DNA of 64,000 nucleotides from Acinetobacter gyllenbergii CIP 110306 = MTCC 11365 (GTDB lineage: Bacteria; Pseudomonadota; Gammaproteobacteria; Pseudomonadales; Moraxellaceae). Below, piece after piece: positions 8,444-17,511 of the stretch. The position numbers and the translations under genes were made by a program. The stretch lies in NCBI RefSeq assembly GCF_000413855.1, contig NZ_ATGG01000011.1, positions 1 through 64,000 of the forward strand. The letters run 5' to 3'. Position 1 is the stretch's first letter; every line of letters starts with the position of its first letter. The notes beneath the pieces are model-generated. The model saw nothing but the letters and a program-made list of their open reading frames with translations. It was not told where the DNA came from and searched no databases.

Positions 8444-9583
8444 ATGATCGAGATTGAATTACAACGTGGCAAACTGGATTTACAGCCGGATGACAATAGC
8501 CATTGGAAATGGCAGGATTTACTCGGTTTTGCTGAACGAATAAATCCGAAAAGAGCATTTTTATTTGTTTCAAAAGTCTTGGGAAGACATATTCCGGTGA
8601 GTCCTCAAGTCATGCGTCATGCGTTTACTGATTTAGCTCAACTGATTCCGAGTGATTTACCTGAACCAATTTTGGTGATTGGGATGGCAGAAACTGCGGT
8701 AGGTCTTGGTGCAGGTGTACATCAAGTTTTACAAGCACGTTATCCCGATGCACTGTATGTCACGACTACTCGTCATCCCGTTGATGGTGCACCATTATTG
8801 GCTCGCTTTTTAGAAGAACACAGCCATGCGCAAGATCAGTTGCTGTATGGTTCTCCTGATGCGGATATCCAAAAGAAAATTTTAGCCAGCAAAAGTATTG
8901 TATTGGTCGATGATGAAGCTTCTACAGGAAAAACCTTTATCAATTTAGTGTCGGCACTACAGGCGGCTGGTTTTGATCAAATTTCCCATATTGTGACGGC
9001 CACTTTAGCAGATTGGTCATCAGGTATTCATATTGCTGGATTACATTGTCAGTCCGTGGCATTGATGACAGGTAAGTGGCAGTGGCAGGATGCCGAAAAT
9101 CCACCACAGATCAATATGCCCAAAGTCGATACCGTGGCATTTGGTGAGTATGCAACCTTGTCTGAACCGACTTGGGGGCGGTTACCGACTCAAGATACTT
9201 CTGCCTATATTCGTTTGAAGGTCGAACCTCAACAACGGATTTTAGTGTTAGGAAGTGGTGAATATGTCTGGTCTTCATTCTTATTGGCCGAAGATTTGCA
9301 GCGACAGGGTGCGGAGGTGAAATTTAGTGCGATCACGCGCTCACCAATCGCAGTAGGACATGCAATTCAATCTGCTTTGGCTTTTTCAGATAACTATGGT
9401 TTGGGTATTCAGAACTTTGTTTACAATATCAACCCATTAGAGTATGACCGAATCTTCATTACAGTGGAAACCTGTGCTGAGTCAGTCGCCAATAGCCTAT
9501 TAGACGCGATTCCAAATGCTGAAGTCATCAGCGCAGTAGAATTTCCACATCAAACTTTTAATCTGTGTAGTGCAAATGACTAA
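8444..9583 (+). CDS. Phosphoribosyltransferase-like protein (PRTase_2 plus TRSP type)
   Basis: A 379-residue protein. The N-terminal half is a phosphoribosyltransferase fold: VIGMAETAVGLGAG, and the PRPP-loop-like segment SIVLVDDEASTGKT near residue 160. The C-terminal half (LVLGSGEYVWSSFLLAEDL) fits the TRSP domain that accompanies it in Ter operons. The predicted role is attaching ribose-phosphate to a base-like acceptor; the substrate is unknown. It overlaps the HAD gene by 8 bp, consistent with a tightly coupled biosynthetic set. Confidence 0.8.
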   Translation: MIEIELQRGKLDLQPDDNSHWKWQDLLGFAERINPKRAFLFVSKVLGRHIPVSPQVMRHAFTDLAQLIPSDLPEPILVIGMAETAVGLGAGVHQVLQARYPDALYVTTTRHPVDGAPLLARFLEEHSHAQDQLLYGSPDADIQKKILASKSIVLVDDEASTGKTFINLVSALQAAGFDQISHIVTATLADWSSGIHIAGLHCQSVALMTGKWQWQDAENPPQINMPKVDTVAFGEYATLSEPTWGRLPTQDTSAYIRLKVEPQQRILVLGSGEYVWSSFLLAEDLQRQGAEVKFSAITRSPIAVGHAIQSALAFSDNYGLGIQNFVYNINPLEYDRIFITVETCAESVANSLLDAIPNAEVISAVEFPHQTFNLCSAND

Positions 9584-10397
9584 TTTCTTATTTGACGCGC
9601 AAAATATTGCAACGCCGCTTATGTTGGTTGATCTGGATGATACTTTATTCCAGACCCATCGCCGTATTGTTCCCCAAGCTGACTTTAAAATGGTCACCAC
9701 GGACAAACAGGGGCAAGCATTGGCGTATATGAATCCGATTCAGCAGCACTTTGTGCAGTGGTTGTTGCATAGTACACATTTGATTCCTGTTACGGCACGA
9801 AGTGCAGAAGCATTGTCTCGGGTCCATTTACCTTTCCAATACGGGGCCGTCTGCTCCCATGGCGGTACGGTACTGAATGCCGATTTCAGTGTAAATCTGG
9901 ATTGGCATGCGCAGATGCAAGATGCATTGGCTCCTTATCAAGCGCGACAACAGGCTTTGATTGAGGTGGTACAACAACAGGCAACCCATTTTGGTTCTAT
10001 CCGTACTTGGGTGGTCGAAGAGCAAGGTTTGGGCCTATACGTAGTTGCCAAGCAAAATACCGAAAATGATAATCCCTATGCACCGAATTTCTTACCAGAA
10101 TTATTAAATAGCTTAAGCCCAGCAGTTTTGGATGGGCTCTATTTTCATTTAAATGGCAATAATTTGGCTTTGATTCCAGAACCTGTCAGTAAAGCCAATG
10201 CTGCACGTTTTTTATTGCAACAGTTTGCGTCTCAACAACGCCCGATTCTCGGTTTTGGCGATAGTTTATCCGATGTAGAGTTTTTGAATCTCTGCCATTG
10301 GTGGGGCATGCCAAACCACAGTCAATTGAATCGTTGGGTAAAACATAATTTGACGCAGCAATATAAACAAGAAGGATATTATGGCGATTATCAATAA
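9576..10397 (+). CDS. HAD-superfamily hydrolase
   Basis: About 273 residues from the ATG at 9576; a GTG at 9570 in the same frame is an alternative start. The first HAD motif is DLDDTLFQTH near residue 20, with the nucleophile and acid Asp pair DxD. The C-terminal motif GFGDSLSDVEF supplies the metal-binding Asp residues, with a Cof/SPP-like cap between them. It probably removes a phosphate from an intermediate of the neighbouring PRTase pathway. Its 3' end overlaps the StiP-like gene by 17 bp. Confidence 0.82.
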   Translation: MTNFLFDAQNIATPLMLVDLDDTLFQTHRRIVPQADFKMVTTDKQGQALAYMNPIQQHFVQWLLHSTHLIPVTARSAEALSRVHLPFQYGAVCSHGGTVLNADFSVNLDWHAQMQDALAPYQARQQALIEVVQQQATHFGSIRTWVVEEQGLGLYVVAKQNTENDNPYAPNFLPELLNSLSPAVLDGLYFHLNGNNLALIPEPVSKANAARFLLQQFASQQRPILGFGDSLSDVEFLNLCHWWGMPNHSQLNRWVKHNLTQQYKQEGYYGDYQ

Positions 10398-11532
10398 AGA
10401 TAAAGCAAGTGAATTAATTTTAAAACAAGGGTTTAGTGGTAGTTACCAATCGGAACAAGTGACTTTTTTACTTAAACGGACGCATATTGAACCAACCGAT
10501 ACCATCGAAAAAGAACGCCTGATTCAATCGGGAGAAAAACATTATTCGCAAATGATCAGTTTGGAGAGTGCACCGACTGAACGTCATTTACAGTTGTTTG
10601 AACAGGCTATGCAGCAAGGGCAACAACGTTTGGCTCGAGAAGTTCAACAGTTGGCACAAAGCTTGATTGCACAATTCAAGGAACCAATTGTATTGGTGAG
10701 TTTTGTACGTGCGGGCGTACCCTTAGGCGTACTGCTTTATCATGCGATACATGACTTAGGCTGTGACTGTGTACATTATGGCATCAGTATTATTCGAGAC
10801 CGTGGTATCGATTTTGCTGCCTTGGAAACCATTATTGCTAAACATGGACACGAATCGATTGTATTTGTGGATGGTTGGACGGGGAAAGGTGCGATTCGCC
10901 AAGAATTACAACGTAGTTTAGGTGGAGATGCTCGTTTTGCAGGGCGACCTTTACCGTTGGTGGTTTTGTCTGATATTGCCGGTTGTGCATGGTTGGCGGC
11001 CAGTGGCGATGACTGGCTGATTCCATCTGGTATTTTGGGTTCGACCATTTCAGGTCTTATTTCACGTAGCATTTGTGAAGGTGAAGCCTTAAGTGCCGAG
11101 GAAATCAATGCGGATAACATTGATCAATGGCATCGATGTATTGAATATAGTCATTTAAAAGAATTTGATATTTCGCAGCAGTTTATTCAGCGCATCAACC
11201 AGATTCGCACACAGCTTAATCCTCAACCGAATGCTGTTTGGGGGCAAACACAGCAACTGACACAACAAGATCAAAGCCAGCAGGTGGTACAGAAACTGGC
11301 CCAAGAATACGACATTCAAAATATTAATCGGATAAAACCGAGTATCGCAGAAGCAACCCGAGCAATTTTAAGACGAGTACCTGATCTGGTTTTACTTCGC
11401 GATGCTGATGATGCCGATACCCGTTTATTACGTTATTTAACGCAAGTCACAGAGACACCTGTACAAGTGGTTGGTGATCAAATTGCGCCGTATAGAGCGA
11501 TTACATTGATTCAAAAATTGGGGAAAGGATAA
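10381..11532 (+). CDS. StiP / PRTase_1 family protein
   Basis: A 383-residue protein matching what databases call the cysteine protease StiP family, which domain analysis reinterpreted as a phosphoribosyltransferase-like fold. Visible are VSFVRAGVPLGVLLYHA and the PRPP-loop-like FVDGWTGKGA near residue 160. It sits between the HAD hydrolase and the aldolase, as in other Ter operons. The name protease should not be trusted, since the fold motifs argue for a nucleotide-sugar role. The C-terminal 90 residues may be a separate small domain (DLVLLRDADDADTRLL). Confidence 0.8.
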   Translation: MAIINKDKASELILKQGFSGSYQSEQVTFLLKRTHIEPTDTIEKERLIQSGEKHYSQMISLESAPTERHLQLFEQAMQQGQQRLAREVQQLAQSLIAQFKEPIVLVSFVRAGVPLGVLLYHAIHDLGCDCVHYGISIIRDRGIDFAALETIIAKHGHESIVFVDGWTGKGAIRQELQRSLGGDARFAGRPLPLVVLSDIAGCAWLAASGDDWLIPSGILGSTISGLISRSICEGEALSAEEINADNIDQWHRCIEYSHLKEFDISQQFIQRINQIRTQLNPQPNAVWGQTQQLTQQDQSQQVVQKLAQEYDIQNINRIKPSIAEATRAILRRVPDLVLLRDADDADTRLLRYLTQVTETPVQVVGDQIAPYRAITLIQKLGKG

Positions 11533-11536
11533 TTTT

Positions 11537-12418
11537 ATGTTATCTGCATTATCTTTAGGGGCAACATTATATATGCCTGCCACGCGTCCAGACTTATGGG
11601 CTGTGGTCAAGGGTGAAAAATATCCAGAGTTGCGCTCATTGGTGATCTGTCTGGAAGATGCCATCACTGAACAGGAAATTGAGTTTGCCAAACAAAATCT
11701 CAAACAGTTGTTGCAGCAAATTCAGCAACAACAACGCCTAGAACAACATCCAAAAGTTTTTATTCGCCCTCGTCATATTGCAATGGCCGCTGAGTTAGCA
11801 GAATGGCAAGAAATCACGGCTTTAGATGGCATGGTGTTGCCGAAATTTGGTTTAGCCAGTTTTAAGCAATGGCTTGAAGTTCTTCCACCAGAACTTTATT
11901 ACATGCCTACGCTTGAAACAGCGGACAGTTTTGATATGGGGCAAATGAAAGAGCTGAGACAAGCTTTGCCAGAATTTCATAAAGTATTGGTACTTCGGGT
12001 CGGGGGCAATGACTTACTGAATTGCTTGGCTTTACGTCGGCCGAGTGATATGACTTTATACCAAACGCCTATCGGCACACTCATTGCAAATCTAGCAGGT
12101 CAGTTTTTGCCTTATGGTTTTGCACTGAGCGCACCTGTCTGTGAGCATTTTAGTCAGGTGAAATTGTTGCAAGATGAATTATATCTGGATTTACAGCACG
12201 GCTTATCTGGTAAAACCGTGATTCATCCTGCACAGATCTCGATTGTGCATCAGGCTTATCAGGTTAATGAAATCGAGTTAAAACAAGCGCAGGGTATTTT
12301 GTTGGATGGCAGCAAGGCTGTATTTGCCTGTCATGGCAGTATGCTTGAACCTGCAACACATCGTCGTTGGGCGGAACGAATTTTAGAGCGAGCAAAAGTG
12401 TTTGGGCTAAAAGTATAA
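11537..12418 (+). CDS. HpcH/HpaI aldolase / CitE-like protein
   Basis: A 293-residue TIM-barrel protein of the CitE/HpcH family. LGATLYMPATRP is the family N-terminus, LVICLEDAITE carries the Glu-Asp metal-site pair, VFIRPRH the substrate Arg, and GLSGKTVIHPAQI the C-terminal signature. Relatives split or join CoA thioesters or 2-keto acids with Mg2+. Here it is the last of five enzymes in the predicted Ter metabolite module. It starts 4 bp after the previous stop. Confidence 0.84.
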   Translation: MLSALSLGATLYMPATRPDLWAVVKGEKYPELRSLVICLEDAITEQEIEFAKQNLKQLLQQIQQQQRLEQHPKVFIRPRHIAMAAELAEWQEITALDGMVLPKFGLASFKQWLEVLPPELYYMPTLETADSFDMGQMKELRQALPEFHKVLVLRVGGNDLLNCLALRRPSDMTLYQTPIGTLIANLAGQFLPYGFALSAPVCEHFSQVKLLQDELYLDLQHGLSGKTVIHPAQISIVHQAYQVNEIELKQAQGILLDGSKAVFACHGSMLEPATHRRWAERILERAKVFGLKV

Positions 12419-12443
12419 AAAACAGAAAATATAGGAATAATCG

Positions 12444-13643
12444 ATGCAACAACTCATTACAGGAGCCAATCTGGCATTGAGCCAGTCACAGTACCAAGTG
12501 AAAATTAAAACCACATTGGCGGCTCATATCGGTTTAGATGTTACCGCTTATGTCTTAAATGCTCAGTCCAAGGTTCGTGGTGATGCGGACATGATCTTTT
12601 ATGGGCAAAAGCAGACGCCGAACCGTAGTGTGGAATTAATCGAGGCGACAACAAAAGCCCCCTATATCGCGCAATTTAATCTGAACACTCAATTGTTCGA
12701 TGCAGACATCAGCAAGCTTGCGATGTGTGCAACGATTGATGGGCAAGGCGCAATTAATGCGATTCAAGATATTCAAATTGAATTATGGGAAAACGGACAG
12801 CTCACGGCATCAGCAACGGTAAAAAGTGCTGAAAAGACTGAAAAAGCTCTGATTTTGGCCGAAGTTTATCGTCATAAAGACCAGTGGAAATTCCGCTTTG
12901 TGAATCAGGGTTTTAATGGTGGCTTACAACCGTTAGCCGAACATTTTGGGGTAGAAATTAGTGATCAAGCAACAACGCCTGAGCCTGTGTCTCAACCTGT
13001 ACCTGCGCCAGCACCTCAGCCTAAAATTAATTTAAGCAAAATTACCTTAGATAAACGCAATAACCAGATTAATTTACAGAAACAGGCGCATGGTTTTGGT
13101 GAGATTAAAATTAATCTGAATTGGAATCAACGGACTCAGCAAGCACAAGCAGGAGGCTTCTTTAAAAAGCTGCTTAACCAAAATCAAGGTATTGATTTGG
13201 ATTTGGGTTGCCTGTTCGAGATGCAAGACGGTAGCAAATCGGTGATTCAGGCTTTAGGTGATCGATTTGGTGATTTTAACGGTTTCCCCTTTATTCAGCT
13301 TTCTGCCGATGACCGGACTGGTGCATTGACAGAGGGTGAGTGGCTTCGGATTAATGGACAGCACTGGTCGCAGATTCGCCGTGTGGTGTTGTTTGCCTTT
13401 ATTTATGAAGGTGTGCCGAACTGGGCTGAAACAGATGCTGTGGTCACGATTTATGTTCCAGATCAACCACCGATTGAAATCCGTTTAACTGAAGGGCAAC
13501 CTTTAGGGATGTGTGGAATTGTTGAGTTAGTCAATCAAGGCGGTAGTATCCAAGTACAACGTCATGTGCGCTATGTGCTTGGACATCGTGAGCTGGATCA
13601 AACCTTTGGTTTTGGTCTGCGCTGGGTTGCAGGCAGTAAATAA
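12444..13643 (+). CDS. terA: TerA-like protein with two TerD-type domains
   Basis: A 399-residue protein. Residues 1-170 form one TerD-like domain, then a Pro-rich linker (PEPVSQPVPAPAPQPK), then a second TerD-like domain to the end. The calcium motif is degenerate in the second domain (ADDRTGALTEGEW) and lost in the first, as in TerA. The length agrees with TerA (about 385). It directly precedes terD, but terB and terC are not found between them. Confidence 0.8.
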   Translation: MQQLITGANLALSQSQYQVKIKTTLAAHIGLDVTAYVLNAQSKVRGDADMIFYGQKQTPNRSVELIEATTKAPYIAQFNLNTQLFDADISKLAMCATIDGQGAINAIQDIQIELWENGQLTASATVKSAEKTEKALILAEVYRHKDQWKFRFVNQGFNGGLQPLAEHFGVEISDQATTPEPVSQPVPAPAPQPKINLSKITLDKRNNQINLQKQAHGFGEIKINLNWNQRTQQAQAGGFFKKLLNQNQGIDLDLGCLFEMQDGSKSVIQALGDRFGDFNGFPFIQLSADDRTGALTEGEWLRINGQHWSQIRRVVLFAFIYEGVPNWAETDAVVTIYVPDQPPIEIRLTEGQPLGMCGIVELVNQGGSIQVQRHVRYVLGHRELDQTFGFGLRWVAGSK

Positions 13644-13746
13644 AATTGATATTTAATGATGTATTAGATAACAACACTTTCGATATCTATGTAGACATTA
13701 TTAAGACCATTGAATTTTAAATGTTCAAACGAGGAGAAAAAACAAA

Positions 13747-14325
13747 ATGGCAATTAGTTTAAATAAAGGTGGAAATTTATCCCTAAGCAAAACAGATCCA
13801 AATTTAGTTCGTATTTTAATTGGATTGGGCTGGGATGAGCGTGCGACTGATGGCGCAGCATTTGACTTGGATGCGAGTGCATTCTTATTAACCGCAACAG
13901 GTAAAGTACGTGGCGATCACGACTTTATTTTCTACAACCAACTTAAATCGCAAGATGCTTCAGTCGAGCACACAGGTGACAACCGCTCAGGTCAAGGCGA
14001 TGGTGATGATGAAACATTGTTGGTTGATCTGTCAAAAGTTTCACCTGAAATTGAAAAAATTGCGATTACTGTGACCATTCATGATGCGCAAGCACGTGGC
14101 CAGAATTTTGGTCAGATTGCCAATGCCTTTATTCGTGTTGTCAATCAAGACACCAATGTCGAAGTGGTTCGTTTTGATTTGGCAGAAGATTATTCTACTG
14201 AAACTGCCATGGTGTTTGGCGAAGTTTATCGCCACAATGGTGAATGGAAATTTAAAGCCGTTGGTCAAGGCTATTCTGGTGGGCTTGCTGCGATGTGCCA
14301 ACAATATGGTATTCAGGTCGGCTAA
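13747..14325 (+). CDS. terD: Tellurium resistance protein TerD
   Basis: A 192-residue TerD protein, the same length as the plasmid protein. It has GGNLSLSKTDP, FDLDASAFLLTATGKVRGD, the calcium site GDNRSGQGDGDDE, and the C-terminal AVGQGYSGGL. The pattern VRGDHDFIFYN and the IHDAQAR block match TerD more than TerE. It binds Ca2+ and acts at the inner face of the cell in stress protection, though the mechanism is unknown. A strong ribosome site (GAGGAGAAA) and a 103-bp gap from terA leave room for an internal promoter. Confidence 0.9.
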   Translation: MAISLNKGGNLSLSKTDPNLVRILIGLGWDERATDGAAFDLDASAFLLTATGKVRGDHDFIFYNQLKSQDASVEHTGDNRSGQGDGDDETLLVDLSKVSPEIEKIAITVTIHDAQARGQNFGQIANAFIRVVNQDTNVEVVRFDLAEDYSTETAMVFGEVYRHNGEWKFKAVGQGYSGGLAAMCQQYGIQVG

Positions 14326-14384
14326 GGTTCTCATTTCAACACATAAATGATGAATAGCTCAAAGCTGTTTAGAAAAGGAAAACA

Positions 14385-15455
14385 ATGAAACATTTTCGTT
14401 TCTCAATTATTTTTACCATAATCTGTCTCGGGTTATCAGCATGGTGGGGCTTTACGCACGGCCCAAATGCTGGTTTCTCGATGATGCTTAAAGTTTTATT
14501 GATTACGACTGTACTGGCGGTCATGGAAGTTTCCCTGTCTTTTGACAATGCTGTTGTTAATGCTTCAGTGTTAAGAAACTGGGATGAGTTCTGGAAAAAA
14601 CTGTTTCTGACTGTCGGTATTTTAGTTGCTGTATTTGGTATGCGTTTAATCTTCCCATTGTTGATTGTTGGTGTTACCGCAGACATGGGAATGGTCGAGG
14701 TTGCGAAACTGGCGCTGAATGATCCAAAAACTTATTCAGAAAAGTTACTTGCACACCATGCAGAGATTGCAGCCTTTGGTGGGATGTTCCTACTGTTGGT
14801 GTTCTTAAACTTCTTGTTTGATGATGGTAAAGATACACACTGGTTCCATTGGTTGGAAACCCATTTATCGAATCTAGCAAACATTCCTGCGATGTCAGTA
14901 TTCGTATCACTGATTGCTTTGTTGACTATGGCTGCATTTGTGCCTGAGCAACAAAAACTGATTGTGATTGTCGCGGGAATCTGGGGCATCGTGGTTTACA
15001 TCGGTGTACAGGTACTGGGTCATTTGCTTGAAGGCAGTAGTGAAGATGATGAAGCCGATGAAAAACAGGTTTCGGGTACATCAAGTAATATTGTCAAAGC
15101 TGGTATTGGTGGTTTCCTTTACCTCGAAGTATTAGATGCGTCATTCAGCTTTGATGGCGTGATTGGTGCATTTGCGATCACAAGTGATGTCGTTGTGATT
15201 ATGCTCGGTTTGGCAATTGGTGCTATGTTTGTCCGTTCTATGACGATTTATTTAGTTGAGAAAGGCACATTAGAAGCTTTTATCTATCTAGAGCATGGCG
15301 CACATTATGCGATTGGTGCTTTAGCTGCAATTATGCTTTATACCGGAACAGGTGGTCATGTGCCTGAAGTTGTAACAGGCTTGATTGGTATTGCATTCAT
15401 CATTTGGGCTGTATTATCTTCGATTGCTTACAGTAAACAACAAACACAAGCTTGA
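14385..15455 (+). CDS. DUF475 integral membrane protein (TerC-like)
   Basis: A 356-residue protein with about nine hydrophobic segments. Two acidic signatures, SLSFDNAVVNASV near residue 52 and DASFSFDGVIGAF near residue 257, resemble the repeated acidic motifs of TerC, but the overall sequence fits DUF475. TerC/DUF475 proteins are thought to move or bind divalent metal, notably Mn2+. It lies exactly between terD and terE, taking the role expected of terC. It should be the membrane anchor for the soluble TerD-fold proteins (inference from Ter complexes). Confidence 0.85.
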   Translation: MKHFRFSIIFTIICLGLSAWWGFTHGPNAGFSMMLKVLLITTVLAVMEVSLSFDNAVVNASVLRNWDEFWKKLFLTVGILVAVFGMRLIFPLLIVGVTADMGMVEVAKLALNDPKTYSEKLLAHHAEIAAFGGMFLLLVFLNFLFDDGKDTHWFHWLETHLSNLANIPAMSVFVSLIALLTMAAFVPEQQKLIVIVAGIWGIVVYIGVQVLGHLLEGSSEDDEADEKQVSGTSSNIVKAGIGGFLYLEVLDASFSFDGVIGAFAITSDVVVIMLGLAIGAMFVRSMTIYLVEKGTLEAFIYLEHGAHYAIGALAAIMLYTGTGGHVPEVVTGLIGIAFIIWAVLSSIAYSKQQTQA

Positions 15456-15463
15456 TAAAAATG

Positions 15464-15493
15464 CATGGATACATCATTTATATGATGTCCATG
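15464..15493 (+). other. Imperfect hairpin between DUF475 gene and terE
   Basis: CATGGA(TA)CATCAT pairs with ATGATGTCCATG around a short loop. There is no T-run, so it is a poor intrinsic terminator. It may be an mRNA-processing or stability element upstream of terE. Confidence 0.4.
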
Positions 15494-15542
15494 ATTCAAA
15501 TGAAATAAACAATGAGTTGATATTTAATAAGGAGAAACTCAA

Positions 15543-16118
15543 ATGGCAATTAGTTTAACCAAAGGCGGCAACGTTAGCTTAACCAAAGAAGCGCCTGGTA
15601 TTACAAAAACGACTGTGGGTTTAGGTTGGAATCCACGTGTGACTGATGGTGCTGCATTTGACCTTGATGCAATTGCATTTTTAGTCAATGAAGGTGGTAA
15701 GGTTCGTGCTGATAATGACTTTATTTTCTTCAATAACTTAAAGTCATCAGATGGTTCAGTGGTTCACAATGGTGATAACCGTACAGGTGAAGGCGATGGT
15801 GATGACGAAACTTTAAGTATCGATTTAAGCAAAGTTCCAGCTGACGTTGCAAAAGTGATCTTTGCGGTTACGATTTATGACGGTCAAACACGTAACCAAA
15901 ACTTTGGTCAAGTTGCAAATGCTTACATTCGTGTAAGTAACGATGCGGGTGGTACTGAAATTGCACGTTATGACTTGTCTGAAGACAGCAGCACAGAAAC
16001 TGCAATGATCTTTGGTGAACTTTATAAACATGGTAGCGAGTGGAAATTCCGCGCAATCGGTCAAGGTTTTGCTGGTGGTTTAGGGCCTTTAGCGGCTTCT
16101 TATGGCGTTTCTGTTTAA
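15543..16118 (+). CDS. terE: Tellurium resistance protein TerE
   Basis: A 191-residue TerD-fold protein. Relative to the terD product it is closer to Ter[12 protein letters not shown], the block [21 protein letters not shown], and the ending [13 protein letters not shown]. The calcium motif [13 protein letters not shown] is intact. A strong AAGGAGAAA ribosome site precedes the ATG. It is followed at once by a strong intrinsic terminator (16129-16159), so it probably ends the main Ter transcript. Confidence 0.9.
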   Translation: MAISLTKGGNVSLTKEAPGITKTTVGLGWNPRVTDGAAFDLDAIAFLVNEGGKVRADNDFIFFNNLKSSDGSVVHNGDNRTGEGDGDDETLSIDLSKVPADVAKVIFAVTIYDGQTRNQNFGQVANAYIRVSNDAGGTEIARYDLSEDSSTETAMIFGELYKHGSEWKFRAIGQGFAGGLGPLAASYGVSV

Positions 16119-16128
16119 GATGCCTGTG

Positions 16129-16159
16129 GAAGATAGTGTTTAGGCACTATCTTCTTTTT
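16129..16159 (+). terminator. Intrinsic terminator after terE
   Basis: GAAGATAGTG pairs perfectly with CACTATCTTC (10 bp) around a 6-nt loop, followed by TTTTT. It splits the Ter island into a large upstream unit and the terF-AIM24-terZ unit. Confidence 0.88.
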
Positions 16160-16198
16160 CGATATTTATAAATGATAAAAAATAGGTTATTGCTTGAT

Positions 16199-17497
16199 AT
16201 GTTGAATTTAGTTCGCGGACAAAAAATAAAATTAAATGATGTTTTACAGGGGCAATCCTCTTTTTATATCCAGATTCAATACCAAGCAGCTTTTGATTTA
16301 GACATCGCCAGTTTTGGACTTGATCCGCAATATCGTTTGAGTGATGAGCGATACATGAGCTTTTATAATCAGCCTGAAACGCCATGCCAAGCGGTTCGTC
16401 TGATTGAAAACCAGAATAAATGCAGCCGTTTTTTAGTTGATTTAGCAAAACTACCTGCAAGTATTCAACATCTGGTTTTGACCGCTGCCATTGATGGCCA
16501 GAATGTCATGTCACAATTACAGCAAGCCACGATTCAAATTCTTAACTTGCAGTTTCAGCCGATCGCTGAACTGAAGTTAGATGGCAGCATCTTCGATCAA
16601 GAACGTGCCACCATGCTGATCGAGATTTATCGAAAAGATGGTATCTGGCGTTTAGCAGCGATTGGACAAGGCTTTAATGCAGGTCTTGCTGCTTTAATTC
16701 AGCATTTTGGTGGTGAAGTCGCTGAAGAGCCGGCAGCACAACAGACGACACCGGTAGCACCACAATCGAATATTGATTTAAAGAAAAAATTATCTTTGCA
16801 AAAAGCCGAAAAAACGGGCAATGCATCCATTATCGATCTGACCAAAAAATCATTGGTTCAACTGGAAAAGAGAAATTTACTGGGCGTGACCGCACGTGTT
16901 GCCTTAGTTCTAGATGCATCTGGCTCAATGGATGGGCAATATCGTCGTGGTGATGTGCAAAAGGTGGTGAATCGCCTAATGCCACTGGCCATTCATTTTG
17001 ATGATGATGGTAGCTTTGAATGTTGGGCTTTTGCGGCTAAAACCACACAACTGGATGATGTAACCCTCAGCAATGTCAATGATTTCATTAATACCACCCA
17101 ACGCGGTTGGAAGAACTGGCAAGTGGGGGCGCGCTATAATGAGGAAATTCCAGCGATTGAAGCTGTGATTAACTATTTCCAAAAGTTCAAAGATCAAATC
17201 CCAACTTATGTTTTATTCATTTCAGATGGCGGCGTGGGCAGCCGTAGACAAATGCAGAAAATATTATCGCAAGCCGCCAAACTGCCTATTTTCTGGCAAT
17301 TTGTCGGGATCGGTGGACGAGATTATGGTGCACTAGAAAAGTTAGATGAAATGTCAGGGCGGATTGTCGATAACTGTAATTTCTTTAGTTTGGATCGCAT
17401 TGATAGTGTTTCTGATGAACGCCTATATGAATTGTTATTGCAAGAATTTCCGGATTGGTTAAATGCAGCCAAGCAACATCAGATTGTCAGAAATTAA
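16199..17497 (+). CDS. terF: TerF-like protein: TerD-type domain plus vWA domain
   Basis: About 432 residues from ATG 16199; an in-frame ATG at 16172 would give 441. I prefer 16199 because MLNLVRGQKIKL matches the usual start of TerD-fold proteins, though neither start has a good ribosome site. The N-terminal 170 residues are a TerD-like domain without the calcium signature. A linker with QQTTPVAPQ follows, then a TerF-type vWA domain with DASGSMDG and FISDGG. It links the TerD and vWA halves of the system in one chain. Confidence 0.85.
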   Translation: MLNLVRGQKIKLNDVLQGQSSFYIQIQYQAAFDLDIASFGLDPQYRLSDERYMSFYNQPETPCQAVRLIENQNKCSRFLVDLAKLPASIQHLVLTAAIDGQNVMSQLQQATIQILNLQFQPIAELKLDGSIFDQERATMLIEIYRKDGIWRLAAIGQGFNAGLAALIQHFGGEVAEEPAAQQTTPVAPQSNIDLKKKLSLQKAEKTGNASIIDLTKKSLVQLEKRNLLGVTARVALVLDASGSMDGQYRRGDVQKVVNRLMPLAIHFDDDGSFECWAFAAKTTQLDDVTLSNVNDFINTTQRGWKNWQVGARYNEEIPAIEAVINYFQKFKDQIPTYVLFISDGGVGSRRQMQKILSQAAKLPIFWQFVGIGGRDYGALEKLDEMSGRIVDNCNFFSLDRIDSVSDERLYELLLQEFPDWLNAAKQHQIVRN

Positions 17498-17511
17498 AAG
17501 GAATAAAGACG

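Noticed and set aside
10776..11120. 114-residue minus-strand frame inside the StiP-like gene
   Set aside because: It is a complementary-strand shadow of a well-conserved gene.
10381..11532. Cysteine protease function for the StiP-like protein
   Set aside because: Visible motifs are of phosphoribosyltransferase type; the protease label has no support in the sequence.
17455..17511. Upstream start for the AIM24 gene
   Set aside because: It would overlap terF by 43 bp and has no ribosome site; ATG 17512 has AAAAGGA.
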